Origin: Streptomyces violaceoruber | Lineage (GTDB): Bacteria > Actinomycetota > Actinomycetes > Streptomycetales > Streptomycetaceae | DNA length: 44,794 nucleotides | Assembly (NCBI GenBank): GCA_000720805.1 | Contig: JODI01000071.1 | Location: 1 to 44,794 of the forward strand | Direction: 5' to 3' | Part shown: positions 8,195 through 16,177 of the stretch, piece by piece | Layout: every line of letters starts with the position of its first letter | How positions within the stretch are numbered: the first letter of the stretch is position 1 | Notes under the pieces: model-generated | Database searches by the model: none | Told to the model about the DNA's origin: nothing | What the model saw: the letters and a program-made list of their open reading frames with translations, nothing else | Made by a program: the position numbers and the translations under genes

Positions 8195-9238
8195 ATGAGA
8201 CGTTTCAACCTCACCGTGCTGGCGGCGCTGACATTGAGCGCCGGCGCGATCGCCGTACCGGCCCATGCACACGCCGGTCAGCGCCCCCTGGGCATCGAGA
8301 ACTGCACCGCCACCGCCTGCCACTTCGACGTCCCGCCCGGCACCTACGACGTGCGGGTCCTCCTCGGCGGCGAGACCGGGTCGAGCACCAGCGTCAGCGG
8401 GGAGACCCGGCGCGCGCTGCTTCCCGAGACATCGGTTCCGGCGGGGGAGCGGGCCGCCCGCAGCTTCACCGTGAACGTCCGCACCCCGGAGGGCGAGCCG
8501 ACCGGCGCCGAGGGCACCCCCGGCCTGGACCTCGCGCTCGGCGGCTCGGCACCCGCTCTGGCCGGCATCCGCGTGACCCCCGCCAGGCACGCCCGCCAGA
8601 TCTTCCTCGTCGGCGACTCCACGGTCTGCGACCAGCCCGCCGACCCCTACACCGGCTGGGGCCAGCAGCTGCCGCAGTACCTGAGCCAGGGTCTGTCCGT
8701 CGCCAACTACGCGGATTCCGGCGAGAGTACGGTGACGTATCTGGGGAACCCCCAACTGTGGGCCACGGTTCAGCCGCAGATCCACCGTGGTGACCTGGTC
8801 CTGATCCAACTCGCCCACAACGACAAGACAACCGACGAGGTGACCTATCGGGCGAACCTGGAGACGTTGGTGGCGGGCGTACGGGACAGGGGCGGCAGCC
8901 CCGTCCTGGTCACCCCGATCGTGCGCCGCTGGTTCAACACCGACGGCACGCTGAACAACGGCACCGCACTCCTGGTCAACGGCCTCGGCGTGAACCATCC
9001 CGAGGTGATCCGCTCGGTCGCCGCCGCCGAGGACGTCCCGCTGATCGACCTGACGGCGAAGACGAAGGCGGTCGTGGAGTCGCTGGGCGTCGAGGGCTCC
9101 AAGGCGCTGTATCTGTACAACGAGAAACGGGACAACACCCACACGTCCGTGCACGGGGCCACCGTCTACGCGAGCCTGGTCCGCGACGAACTCCTCGCCC
9201 AGCACCTGGTGCCGAAGGGCCTGGTGCGGGCGCACTGA
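8195..9238 (+). CDS. Secreted CE12 rhamnogalacturonan acetylesterase (SGNH hydrolase)
   Basis: This 347-residue exported esterase has a signal peptide ending near VPAHAHA, an N-terminal beta-rich region of about 100 residues, and an SGNH hydrolase domain. The active-site blocks are visible: the nucleophile Ser in FLVGDSTVCDQ with TGWGQ following, the oxyanion Asn in QLAHND, and the Asp-His pair in DNTHTSVHGA. This set and the GDST variant match CE12 rhamnogalacturonan acetylesterases, which remove acetyl groups from rhamnogalacturonan I and open it to lyases such as the divergent PL4 enzyme. GGAGGAG lies just before the ATG. The gene is followed by a strong hairpin terminator. Confidence 0.88.
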   Translation: MRRFNLTVLAALTLSAGAIAVPAHAHAGQRPLGIENCTATACHFDVPPGTYDVRVLLGGETGSSTSVSGETRRALLPETSVPAGERAARSFTVNVRTPEGEPTGAEGTPGLDLALGGSAPALAGIRVTPARHARQIFLVGDSTVCDQPADPYTGWGQQLPQYLSQGLSVANYADSGESTVTYLGNPQLWATVQPQIHRGDLVLIQLAHNDKTTDEVTYRANLETLVAGVRDRGGSPVLVTPIVRRWFNTDGTLNNGTALLVNGLGVNHPEVIRSVAAAEDVPLIDLTAKTKAVVESLGVEGSKALYLYNEKRDNTHTSVHGATVYASLVRDELLAQHLVPKGLVRAH

Positions 9239-9241
9239 ACG

Positions 9242-9277
9242 CCTGGGGCGCCCCGACCGGAACCGGGGCGCCCCAGG
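9242..9277. terminator. Strong hairpin terminator after the acetylesterase gene
   Basis: CCTGGGGCGCCCCG at 9242-9255 pairs with CGGGGCGCCCCAGG at 9264-9277, a perfect 14-bp stem with an 8-base loop, four bases past the stop codon. No T tract follows, as is common in streptomycetes. It could also serve the convergent VOC gene. Confidence 0.8.
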
Positions 9278-9369
9278 TTCGCCGTCGGCGAGTCGAAGAG
9301 CCGGAGGGCCCGGGGGCCGGAGATCTGCCGGTTCGGGAGGCCGGGGTGGGCCTGGATCAATGGCCTGGA

Positions 9370-9744
9370 TCAGTCCCTGACCAGGCAGAAAGGGTGTCCG
9401 TCCGGATCGGTGAGGACCCGTGCCCTGGCGGCGTCATGGGGCTGGTGATCCGGCTTTCCCGCACCCAGGTCCAGCAGCCGCGCCTCGGCCTCGTCCAGAT
9501 CCTCGTCGATCTTGAAGCAGATGTGAAGCTGCTGGGGAACGGTCTGGTCGGGCCAGCTCGGAGCCCGGTAGCCGTCGACCTGTTGGAAGCCCAGGAGGAG
9601 TCCGTTCTCACCGTTGAGACCGGCGAACTCGGCGTCCGACTTCGGGTGGAGTTCGAGGCCGGTGGCCTGCTGGTAGAAGGCCGCCAGAGCCAGTGGGTCC
9701 GGGCAGTCGAGGGTGATCGCGGACAACTTCATCTGCGCGGGCAT
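9370..9744 (-). CDS. VOC (glyoxalase/bleomycin-resistance fold) protein
   Basis: This 124-residue protein is a single vicinal-oxygen-chelate domain. The N-terminal MKLSAITLDCPDPLALAAFY and the C-terminal VLTDPDGHPFCLVRD are typical of the small Streptomyces VOC proteins often annotated as glyoxalase-like. The substrate and metal dependence are unknown. ATG 9744 is preceded by GAGGTG at short spacing; an internal ATG at 9732 is less well supported. It lies 48 bases downstream of the TetR gene on the same strand, so the two are probably co-transcribed, and the VOC protein may be part of the TetR-controlled stress response. Confidence 0.85.
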   Translation of the reverse strand: MPAQMKLSAITLDCPDPLALAAFYQQATGLELHPKSDAEFAGLNGENGLLLGFQQVDGYRAPSWPDQTVPQQLHICFKIDEDLDEAEARLLDLGAGKPDHQPHDAARARVLTDPDGHPFCLVRD

Positions 9745-9792
9745 GGCACCTCGGGAAGGTCGGGGACGGACGTCGTCGTACAGGTGAGCAGG

Positions 9793-10380
9793 TCAGGCGT
9801 CGCTCGTGGTCTCCTCGCGGGGCCAGTGTTCGAGCAGTACGTGCAGTGCGTCGATCGCCTTGTCCCACGAGACCTGTACGGCTCTGGGTGCGCCGAACGC
9901 GCCGCTCGACTCCAGGGCGCAGTAGCCGTGGAAGGTGCTGCGCAACAGGCGTACGGCATCGGTGAGATCGGGTTCCTCCAGGCCGTACGCGCGGAGCATT
10001 CCGTAGGTGATCTCGGCGGTGCGGCGCATGGCCGGGGAGTCGGTCATCAGGTCCTGGTCGATACGGATCTGGGTGGCGGCGTAGCGACCGGGGTGCTGGA
10101 GTGCGTACTCCCGGTAGGCGCCGGCGAACGCGGCCAGCGCGTCCTTGCCGGCCCGGCCGGCGACCACCGCGGCGATCCGGTCGATCAGCTCGCCGCCCGC
10201 GTGCAGTGCGAGGCGGGTACGCAGGTCCTGGAGATTCCTCACATGCGAGTACAGGCTCGCGTCCTTCACGCCGAAATGACGGGCCAGCGCGGACAGGGTG
10301 ACGTTCTCGAACCCCACCTCGTCGGCGAGTTCGGCGGCGGCCGCGACGAGACGGTCGGCGGTGATGCCTGCGCGGGCCAT
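9793..10380 (-). CDS. TetR-family transcriptional regulator
   Basis: This 195-residue one-component repressor starts with a TetR helix-turn-helix (TLSALARHFGVKDASLYSHV, about residues 28-47), followed by an all-helical ligand-binding domain of the type that follows TetR/WHG regulators. The ATG at 10380 was chosen because it places the HTH at the usual distance and has GGAGG four bases upstream; the open frame upstream to 10584 is noncoding extension. It probably controls itself and the downstream VOC gene. The ligand is unknown. Confidence 0.88.
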   Translation of the reverse strand: MARAGITADRLVAAAAELADEVGFENVTLSALARHFGVKDASLYSHVRNLQDLRTRLALHAGGELIDRIAAVVAGRAGKDALAAFAGAYREYALQHPGRYAATQIRIDQDLMTDSPAMRRTAEITYGMLRAYGLEEPDLTDAVRLLRSTFHGYCALESSGAFGAPRAVQVSWDKAIDALHVLLEHWPREETTSDA

Positions 10381-10606
10381 GGGTCCTCCGGACGGAAACC
10401 TAGGGGGTACAGGCTGGATGCTAGTCTTTGGCGCTCGTCTCTGTGTCTCTCGGAAAGAGCTGGTCATGACGCTCGGCATGGTTCTCGGCGACACCTCCTC
10501 TCGCGCTTCGACGCGGGAGCGGTAGCCCTTCCTGCCCTGACCCTCCTCCCGCTCCTCGTCGAAGTGCTCTTCGTGCCCCCGCACGTTCGATCACGAGGAG
10601 TACGTC

Positions 10607-11728
10607 GTGTCCACGATCCGCTGGACCGAGAACAACAGCCCCCGTTCCGCCCGTTGGCACTCCGAGAGCGCCGCACTGCCGCCCAGCCGGCTCGTTGTCG
10701 CGGACGACGGGATCAAGGCCGACACCGCCCATGGGCTTGCCTGTGAAGGCACCGCCCTGCTGTGGCGGGGCGACTTCCACAACGCCCGCCAGCTGTTGCG
10801 GGCGATGGGCCGCCGCATCGACCGGAAACCTCCTCGTCGAGGTGACGGCCCGGCAGAGTCCTTCCATGTGTACCGCCGGGCCCGCGGACACCGTGCCCGC
10901 GTGCTGGGCGGACTCCTCGTCCTGCTCGACGGGGACCACTCCCTCGACCTGCGCAGAGCTCCCGACGTACGCCGCGCCTGCGCCGAGGCGTACGGCCCGC
11001 CGACCGGGCCGACGGTGATCTCCCTGACGGAGCTGCTGGGAGTGATCGGAGCGCACGAGTGGCGGACGAAGGGCGTGGAGGTACCGGCCCTCGGTGCTCG
11101 AGTCCATCCGCACTACGGTGTGTTCTCCCCGGTCAGGGGCGAGTATGTCGACCTGGTCGCGCGAGCTACGCTGCCCGTGTCGGTCGGCCGCCGTACCGCG
11201 TTCGACGTCGGGACGGGGACCGGAGTCCTCGCCGCCGTCCTGGCCCGCCGGGGGTTCGCTCATGTCGTGGCCACCGACATCAGCCCCCGCGCCCTGGCTT
11301 GCGCGCGGGACAACGCCCGTCGGCTGCACCTCACCGGACGCATCGAGGTCCTGGGCCCCGCCCTCTTCCCCGAGGGGCGCGCGGACCTCGTCGTCTGCAA
11401 CCCGCCCTGGGTTCCGGCACGGCCCAACTCGGCGCTGGAACACGGTGTGTACGACTTCGGTGGCGCCATGCTCCGGAGTTTCCTCGACGGCCTGGCCGCC
11501 CGCCTCGCACCCGGTGGTGAAGGGTGGCTCATCCTCTCGGACCTGGCCGAGCGCCTCGGACTCCGTACGCGCCGCGAGCTGTTGGCCGCCATCGAGGCGG
11601 CGGGCCTGCGTGCGGTGGACAGGGTGGACACCAGGCCCCGCCATCCGCGAGCGAGGGACACCGGGGATCCTCTCCATGCCGCCCGTGCCGGGGAGATCAC
11701 GTCGCTGTGGCGCCTGGTGGCCCGGTGA
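10607..11728 (+). CDS. SAM-dependent methyltransferase of the NPPW (PrmC/RsmC-like) type
   Basis: This 373-residue protein has a poorly conserved N-terminal half and a class I methyltransferase core from about residue 170. The SAM-binding glycine loop is DVGTGTGVLAAVLARRG, followed by the acidic ATDISPRAL. The catalytic motif VVCNPPWVPARP is the signature of enzymes that methylate a planar nitrogen in glutamine side chains or in RNA or DNA bases. The target is unknown: it is too divergent from PrmC to claim release-factor methylation. GTG at 10607 follows ACGAGGAG. The gene stands alone between a TetR gene and a convergent phosphodiesterase gene. Confidence 0.82.
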   Translation: MSTIRWTENNSPRSARWHSESAALPPSRLVVADDGIKADTAHGLACEGTALLWRGDFHNARQLLRAMGRRIDRKPPRRGDGPAESFHVYRRARGHRARVLGGLLVLLDGDHSLDLRRAPDVRRACAEAYGPPTGPTVISLTELLGVIGAHEWRTKGVEVPALGARVHPHYGVFSPVRGEYVDLVARATLPVSVGRRTAFDVGTGTGVLAAVLARRGFAHVVATDISPRALACARDNARRLHLTGRIEVLGPALFPEGRADLVVCNPPWVPARPNSALEHGVYDFGGAMLRSFLDGLAARLAPGGEGWLILSDLAERLGLRTRRELLAAIEAAGLRAVDRVDTRPRHPRARDTGDPLHAARAGEITSLWRLVAR

Positions 11729-11752
11729 GCCGCCGTCACCGGGCTGCCGCAC

Positions 11753-11784
11753 ACGGCCCAGACGCACGTGGTCGTCTGGGCCGT
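11753..11784. terminator. Bidirectional hairpin terminator
   Basis: ACGGCCCAGACG at 11753-11764 pairs perfectly with CGTCTGGGCCGT at 11773-11784, with an 8-base loop. It lies in the 75-base gap between two convergent genes and can end transcription from both sides. Confidence 0.8.
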
Positions 11785-11803
11785 CTCCGCCGGCGGGACC
11801 AGG

Positions 11804-13126
11804 TCAGCTGATCGGCGCGTACAGCACGCCGAGCTTGTCCAGTTCGTCGCCCGAGCGGCCCGTGAAGCCGGTGATCTGCCAGCCCGAGGGCGCTGTGAAC
11901 GTCTTCGTGGCCGTGGTCGGTGTACCGGAGGACAGCGTGCGGCCCTGGTCCGTGGTGAAGGACGCCGAGAAGAGCCGGGTGCGGCCGTCCTTCTGGCCCT
12001 GGGTCAGCTTCACGGAGGTGAGGTGCTCGCCGGAGGCGAGGGTGAGGGAGGTGGCGGTGCCGCCCGCACCGCCGTGGGACAGGGTCGTGCCGCCGTCGAG
12101 CGTGAGGGTGAGCGCGTCGAGGCGGGCGCTGCCGCGCAGGGTCAGCGTGCGGGGCGACGGGGACGCGGGCAGGTCGTCCGCGTCGTTGAACGCCGTGCCG
12201 TGCGGGCCCCCGAAGAAGTCGCTCGACTTCAGGGAGGAGTTGAGGGTGTAGGAGAAGCCGACGGTGTGCGGGAAGTGGTCCGACAGGTTGCCGCCGGCGG
12301 AGTCCAGGAAGGACGCCCACTCGTTGTGGTACCGGGTGGCGTTCAGGCTCAGCAGCTTGTTGCCTCGGTAGAGGACCTTGTCCACCACCTCGCAGTCGTC
12401 GGTGGGCGCCGTCGTCGGGCACAGCAGCGCGTCCGCGCCCTGCGTCGGCCGGACGCCACCCTTCACCAGCTTCACCCACGCGTCGGTCAGACCGTTCTCG
12501 TCGGCCAGGGTGCGGATGTTGTCGCCGGAGCGGGTGTAGCGCGTGTTGGTGTCACCCATCACGATCACCGCGTTGCCGGCGGAGTTCGCCTGGATGAAGT
12601 CCGACAACTGCTCGATGTTGGCCCGGCGGGCGGCCAGCGCGTCGGCGGTGTCGTCGGCGTTGGTGTGCACGTTGTAGAGGTCCACGAAGACGCCCTCGGC
12701 CAGCCGCACCCGGGCGAGCGAGAACCCCTTCGGGGTGAGGCAGTTGGTGCCGGTGCAGTCGTTCCACTTCACCCGCTCGAAGTCGTCGAAGGCGTGGTCC
12801 GAGAGGGTGTTGATGCCGTCCCCGAAGGGCACACCACCGCTGGTCGCGGTGCGGTACGGGTGGTTGTCGCCCGCGTACAGCGCCGCGTGGTAGTTGAAGT
12901 CCTCCTGGACGTTGACGATGTCGTAGGCCGCCAGACGCGGGGAGATCAGCGGGGTGTTCGTCTCCGGGTGGCCCGAGCTCAGGCCCTCCGGCAAACCGGC
13001 GACGTTGTACGTCAGGACGTTGAAGGAGCCGGTGGTGGCGGCCGCCGCGGGGGTCGCGCCGGCGGTGACCGTCAGGCCGGTGAGGGTCAGGGCGGCCGCC
13101 GCGAGGGTACCGAGGAGTCTTCTCAT
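11804..13126 (-). CDS. Secreted sphingomyelinase-like phosphodiesterase (EEP fold) with jacalin-like C-terminal domain
   Basis: This 440-residue exported protein has a Sec signal ending near TPAAAA, then an endonuclease/exonuclease/phosphatase domain (about residues 33-300). The catalytic pattern is complete: Asn in LTYNVAGLP, Glu in NVQEDFNYH, the NVH block in LYNVHTNADD, MGDTNTRY, and the terminal SDHFP. This set is shared by bacterial sphingomyelinases and secreted DNases; the overall sequence looks more like the phospholipase C group. A beta-rich tail (FFGGPHGTAFNDADD to SGWQITGFTGRSGDELDKLG) looks like a jacalin-type lectin domain, which would bring it to glycans. ATG 13126 has a GA-rich region upstream. 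It ends at a shared bidirectional terminator. Confidence 0.85.
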   Translation of the reverse strand: MRRLLGTLAAAALTLTGLTVTAGATPAAAATTGSFNVLTYNVAGLPEGLSSGHPETNTPLISPRLAAYDIVNVQEDFNYHAALYAGDNHPYRTATSGGVPFGDGINTLSDHAFDDFERVKWNDCTGTNCLTPKGFSLARVRLAEGVFVDLYNVHTNADDTADALAARRANIEQLSDFIQANSAGNAVIVMGDTNTRYTRSGDNIRTLADENGLTDAWVKLVKGGVRPTQGADALLCPTTAPTDDCEVVDKVLYRGNKLLSLNATRYHNEWASFLDSAGGNLSDHFPHTVGFSYTLNSSLKSSDFFGGPHGTAFNDADDLPASPSPRTLTLRGSARLDALTLTLDGGTTLSHGGAGGTATSLTLASGEHLTSVKLTQGQKDGRTRLFSASFTTDQGRTLSSGTPTTATKTFTAPSGWQITGFTGRSGDELDKLGVLYAPIS

Positions 13127-13167
13127 GGTGGGGGGTCTCCACTGAGGGACGGGGAAGATGAACGCTG

Positions 13168-13299
13168 CTCAGGTTCCGCGTCAATCAGTGTGACCGGCAA
13201 GGGCAGTTGGGGAAACAGTGAGGGACGAGGTGATCCGCCGCGCACGGGTCGGCCGCCGCTCACCCGCCGGCCGTACGGCGTTCAGGTTCCGCGTCGATC
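13168..13299. repeat. Imperfect 19-bp direct repeat upstream of the phosphodiesterase gene
   Basis: CTCAGGTTCCGCGTCAATC at 13168-13186 and TTCAGGTTCCGCGTCGATC at 13281-13299 match at 17 of 19 positions, 113 bases apart. They lie 42 and 155 bases upstream of the start codon, so they could be paired regulator sites. They do not show the 11-bp tandem spacing of a PHO box. Confidence 0.5.
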
Positions 13300-13438
13300 C
13301 TCCACGGACGGCGCGGCGGTGCCGCGACGAGACGTGGCCGCTCCTGCGCACCGCCCTGGAGCGGCTCACGTCCCCTGCCTTCGCCGAACACGCGCCCGGT
13401 GGCGCGGGATCACGTACGCCCGCGGTGGCAGGAGACGA

Positions 13439-13479
13439 CGTTCCGCCCCGCCCGGTGCGACACCGGGCGGGGCGGAACG
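13439..13479. terminator. Very strong hairpin terminator of the M4 protease gene
   Basis: A perfect 19-bp inverted repeat runs from 13439-13457 to 13461-13479 with only a CGA loop, beginning about 35 bases past the protease stop codon. It is among the strongest stems in the window. Confidence 0.85.
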
Positions 13480-13513
13480 GGAGGAACCGTGGCCGAAGAG
13501 CCGGGGAACCGAC

Positions 13514-15880
13514 TCAGAACGTCAGCTTCCAGCTGTCGATGGTGCCGACGTCGGCCGCGTACACGTCCTGGACGCGGAGCTTCCACGTGCCATCGGCCGG
13601 TTCGGCGGACGCGTCCACGGTGTACGTGGTGTGGACGTCGTTGCCCGAGTCGCCGCTGAGGTTCTTCAGCCGGTACGCCGTGCCGTCGGGCGCGACCAGG
13701 TCGATCACCAGGTCACCGCGGTAGGTGTGGAGGATGTCCACGGTGACCTCCAGGTCGCTCGGCGCGTTGCCGGTGCGGCCGGTCACGATGAGCGGGGACT
13801 CCACCGGATCGCCCGCGTCCGGGATGTCGACGTCGCCGGGGTTGACGAAGAAGTCGCCGCCGGACGGGACGACGGTCCAGGGGAACGTCGTGGACCTCTT
13901 GTCCGTCTGGCCCTCGACGCCGACCGTGACCGTGGGCGTGAAGTCGCCCGCCGCGGTCGGGGTGCCGGAGACGACCCCGGTGGCGGCGTCGACGGACAGC
14001 CCGTCGGGCAGCCCGGTGGCCGAGTAGGTCAGGGCTCCGGCCCGGCTGGTGGTGGCGGAGATCCGCAGCGAGGCCGGCTGGCCGACGGCGGCCTCCTGGT
14101 CGCGCGGGACCGTCAACGCGATGTGGTCAACGAACCGGGGCCCCACGTTCACGGCCGCCCAGGCGTTGCCCACGGCCTCGTACGCCTCGCTGGACCGGCC
14201 GAACAGGTCGGCGGCGGCCTGGAGGGTCGCCTGGCGGGCGTCCGCGTAGTTCGTGCTGGACGTCATGTACGTGGTCAGTGCCCGGTACCAGACGTTGGTG
14301 GCGTTGTGCAGTCCGATGCCGGCGGTGGGGAGACCGTCGTAGGTCGGGCTGTCGTAGGCGACGCCGTTGACGGTCCGGCTGCCGCTGCCCTCGGAGAGCA
14401 GGTAGAAGAAGTGGTTCGCCACGCCGGAGGAGAAGTGCACGTCGAGCGAGGCGGTCTCGGGCGACCACCAGTCCTGGGAGGTGCCGATGACGCTGGCGTC
14501 CTTCGACGGCTCGTCCATGTAACGCAACGGCGTACCGTCGCCGTTGATGTCGATCAGCTCGCCGACCTCGTAGTCGGGAGTGTCGCTGGGGTTGTTCGCG
14601 AAGAACTCCACGGCGGCGGCCATGATGTCGCTGGTCGCCTCGTTGAGCCCGCCGGACTCGCCGCCGTAGATGAGGCCCGCGGTGCTCTCGGTGACGCCGT
14701 GGGACATCTCGTGGGCGGCGACGTCGAGGGCGGTCAGCGGGTTCGTGTTGCCCGCTCCGTCACCGTAGGTCATGCAGAAGCAGCCTTGGTAGCCCCACAT
14801 GGCGTTGCTGTAGTTGTTGCCGAAGTGGACGCGGGAGTAGGCCTGGCGGCCGTCGTTGGCTATGCCGTTGCGGCCGAACCGGTCGTGGTAGAAGTTCCAG
14901 GTCGCCTGGGCCCCGTACGCGGCGTCCACGGCCGCGGTCTGGGGGTCGCCGACCGTTCCGTCGCCCCACGTGTCGTCGGCGTCGGTCAGGAGCGTGCCGG
15001 TGCCGGCCGTGGCCCGCTTCAGGTCGTAGGTCTTGTGGTTGCGCTGCGCGTCGTACAGCTCGAAACCGTCCGTGCCGCGGGTGCTGGCGATGTCGACCTT
15101 GCCGCTGAACTGCCCGTGCCCGGTGCCGGTCTGGACGCCCTGGAACTCGCGCAGTGTCTTGCCGCTCTTCGCGTCGGTGACGACGTGCAGCTCGCTGGGC
15201 GTGCCGTCCTTCTGGACACCGGTGACGACGGATTCCCAGGCGAGCGTCGGTGTTCCGTCGGCGGCCCAGACGACGAGCCGCGGCGCGGCGTCGGACTCGG
15301 CCTTGCGGGTGCCCTCGGCGCCGGCGGCCCGCAGGGCGGACTTCCTGGCCGTCGACGGCGGCACGGCGGCCTTGGTGGTGGGCACGGTGACCGGGGCGTC
15401 GGTCGCCTTGGTCACGGTCCGGCTGCCGCCACGCTGATGGGTGATCAGGTCGCCGCCCAGGACCGGGAGTCCGGCGAAGGTGCGGTCGTAGCGGGTGTGC
15501 ACGGTGCCGTCGGCGTCCTTGACGACGTCCTTCGGCACCAGCTCCTCCTTGGCGCCCAGGTTCAGGGCGTCGGCGGTGGAATCACCGGTGTTCTCCGCGG
15601 ACTTCAGCAGTGCGGCGCGCTGGGCCGGAGACAGTGTGACGGGTGTCGCGCCCGGCCTCGGCTTGGCGGCGATCTTCGCGGGGCTCGCCGAGCCGGGATC
15701 CCCGGGGGCCGGCTGGGCGTTCGCGCCCGAGGCGGGGAGTCCCGCGACGAACAGGGCGGCGGTGACGACCAGTACCCCCGCCGCTGCGCGACGGCGCCCG
15801 AAGCGGCGTACTGAGGTGGGGGAAGAGGTGGGTATGGAGGGGGAGTTGGGGCTTATGCGAGGACGTCTGTCGCTCGTCAC
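13514..15880 (-). CDS. Secreted M4-family metallopeptidase (thermolysin-like) with C-terminal P domain
   Basis: This 788-residue zinc protease precursor has an N-terminal signal (RRFGRRRAAAGVLVVTAALF region) and a propeptide of about 200 residues (FTP/PepSY type). The M4 catalytic domain has the zinc site HEMSHGVTE (about residues 388-396) and the third ligand Glu in GGLNEATSDIM. An Ig-like putative-Ig domain follows (ATGLPDGLSVDAATGVVSGT). The C-terminal P/Homo B domain (DLEVTVDILHTYRGDLVIDL to GTIDSWKLTF) is common in streptomycete exoproteases. It digests extracellular protein after self-processing. GTG 15880 is preceded by AAAGGAG. The gene is monocistronic and divergent from an MFS gene. 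Confidence 0.93.
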   Translation of the reverse strand: MTSDRRPRISPNSPSIPTSSPTSVRRFGRRRAAAGVLVVTAALFVAGLPASGANAQPAPGDPGSASPAKIAAKPRPGATPVTLSPAQRAALLKSAENTGDSTADALNLGAKEELVPKDVVKDADGTVHTRYDRTFAGLPVLGGDLITHQRGGSRTVTKATDAPVTVPTTKAAVPPSTARKSALRAAGAEGTRKAESDAAPRLVVWAADGTPTLAWESVVTGVQKDGTPSELHVVTDAKSGKTLREFQGVQTGTGHGQFSGKVDIASTRGTDGFELYDAQRNHKTYDLKRATAGTGTLLTDADDTWGDGTVGDPQTAAVDAAYGAQATWNFYHDRFGRNGIANDGRQAYSRVHFGNNYSNAMWGYQGCFCMTYGDGAGNTNPLTALDVAAHEMSHGVTESTAGLIYGGESGGLNEATSDIMAAAVEFFANNPSDTPDYEVGELIDINGDGTPLRYMDEPSKDASVIGTSQDWWSPETASLDVHFSSGVANHFFYLLSEGSGSRTVNGVAYDSPTYDGLPTAGIGLHNATNVWYRALTTYMTSSTNYADARQATLQAAADLFGRSSEAYEAVGNAWAAVNVGPRFVDHIALTVPRDQEAAVGQPASLRISATTSRAGALTYSATGLPDGLSVDAATGVVSGTPTAAGDFTPTVTVGVEGQTDKRSTTFPWTVVPSGGDFFVNPGDVDIPDAGDPVESPLIVTGRTGNAPSDLEVTVDILHTYRGDLVIDLVAPDGTAYRLKNLSGDSGNDVHTTYTVDASAEPADGTWKLRVQDVYAADVGTIDSWKLTF

Positions 15881-15936
15881 TCAGGCTCCTTTGGCCGCGT
15901 TGTGGGGTTCCTGTGAAAGATGGCCGTGTGGTGTGA

Positions 15937-15967
15937 CGATGCTGGCATCGAAACGTATGACATGTCA
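15937..15967. promoter_or_regulatory. Inverted repeats in the protease/MFS divergent promoter region
   Basis: CGATGC-TG-GCATCG at 15937-15950 and the perfect palindrome TGACATGTCA at 15958-15967 lie 57-87 bases upstream of the M4 protease start, in the 297-base gap to the MFS gene. They are placed like regulator sites; the factor is unknown. No gene is seen in this gap. Confidence 0.4.
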
Positions 15968-16177
15968 GCAGTGGATCAGACCATTGTCCGGAAACCGGGT
16001 CTTGCGCTCCGCGATCCGCGCACACACCAGGGTGATCACGTGCGCCTTTACACGGCTGGAACAAACGAGGCACACCGGCAACTTCGGCCACTCGGCCCGT
16101 ACGGGGAAATTCGTTTCAGGGTCGCCCGCGGGGTCTCGTAGGGTTGCCCGGTTCGTGATCGGGACCGGGGGAGGGGC

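Larger units (their letters stand above)
13127..13513. other. Gene-free interval upstream of the phosphodiesterase gene
   Basis: This 387-base stretch should hold the promoter of the phosphodiesterase gene and the terminator of the M4 protease gene. No plausible coding sequence is present; the short open frames lack ribosome sites and family resemblance. It contains one imperfect direct repeat and one very strong hairpin, listed separately. Confidence 0.6.

Noticed and set aside
6314..9235. Leftward frame continuing from the PL4 gene to 9235
   Set aside because: Only the part from ATG 7993 has a ribosome site, signal peptide and family match; the extension is antisense to the CE12 gene.
13168..13299. 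Repeats as a PHO box for the phosphodiesterase gene
   Set aside because: GTTCA-like sequence is present, but the 11-bp tandem spacing of a PHO box is not.
11768..15814. Very long (1348-codon) rightward open frame
   Set aside because: It runs antisense through the phosphodiesterase and M4 protease genes, has a Gly/Val/Arg-rich composition with no family resemblance, and is a product of high GC.
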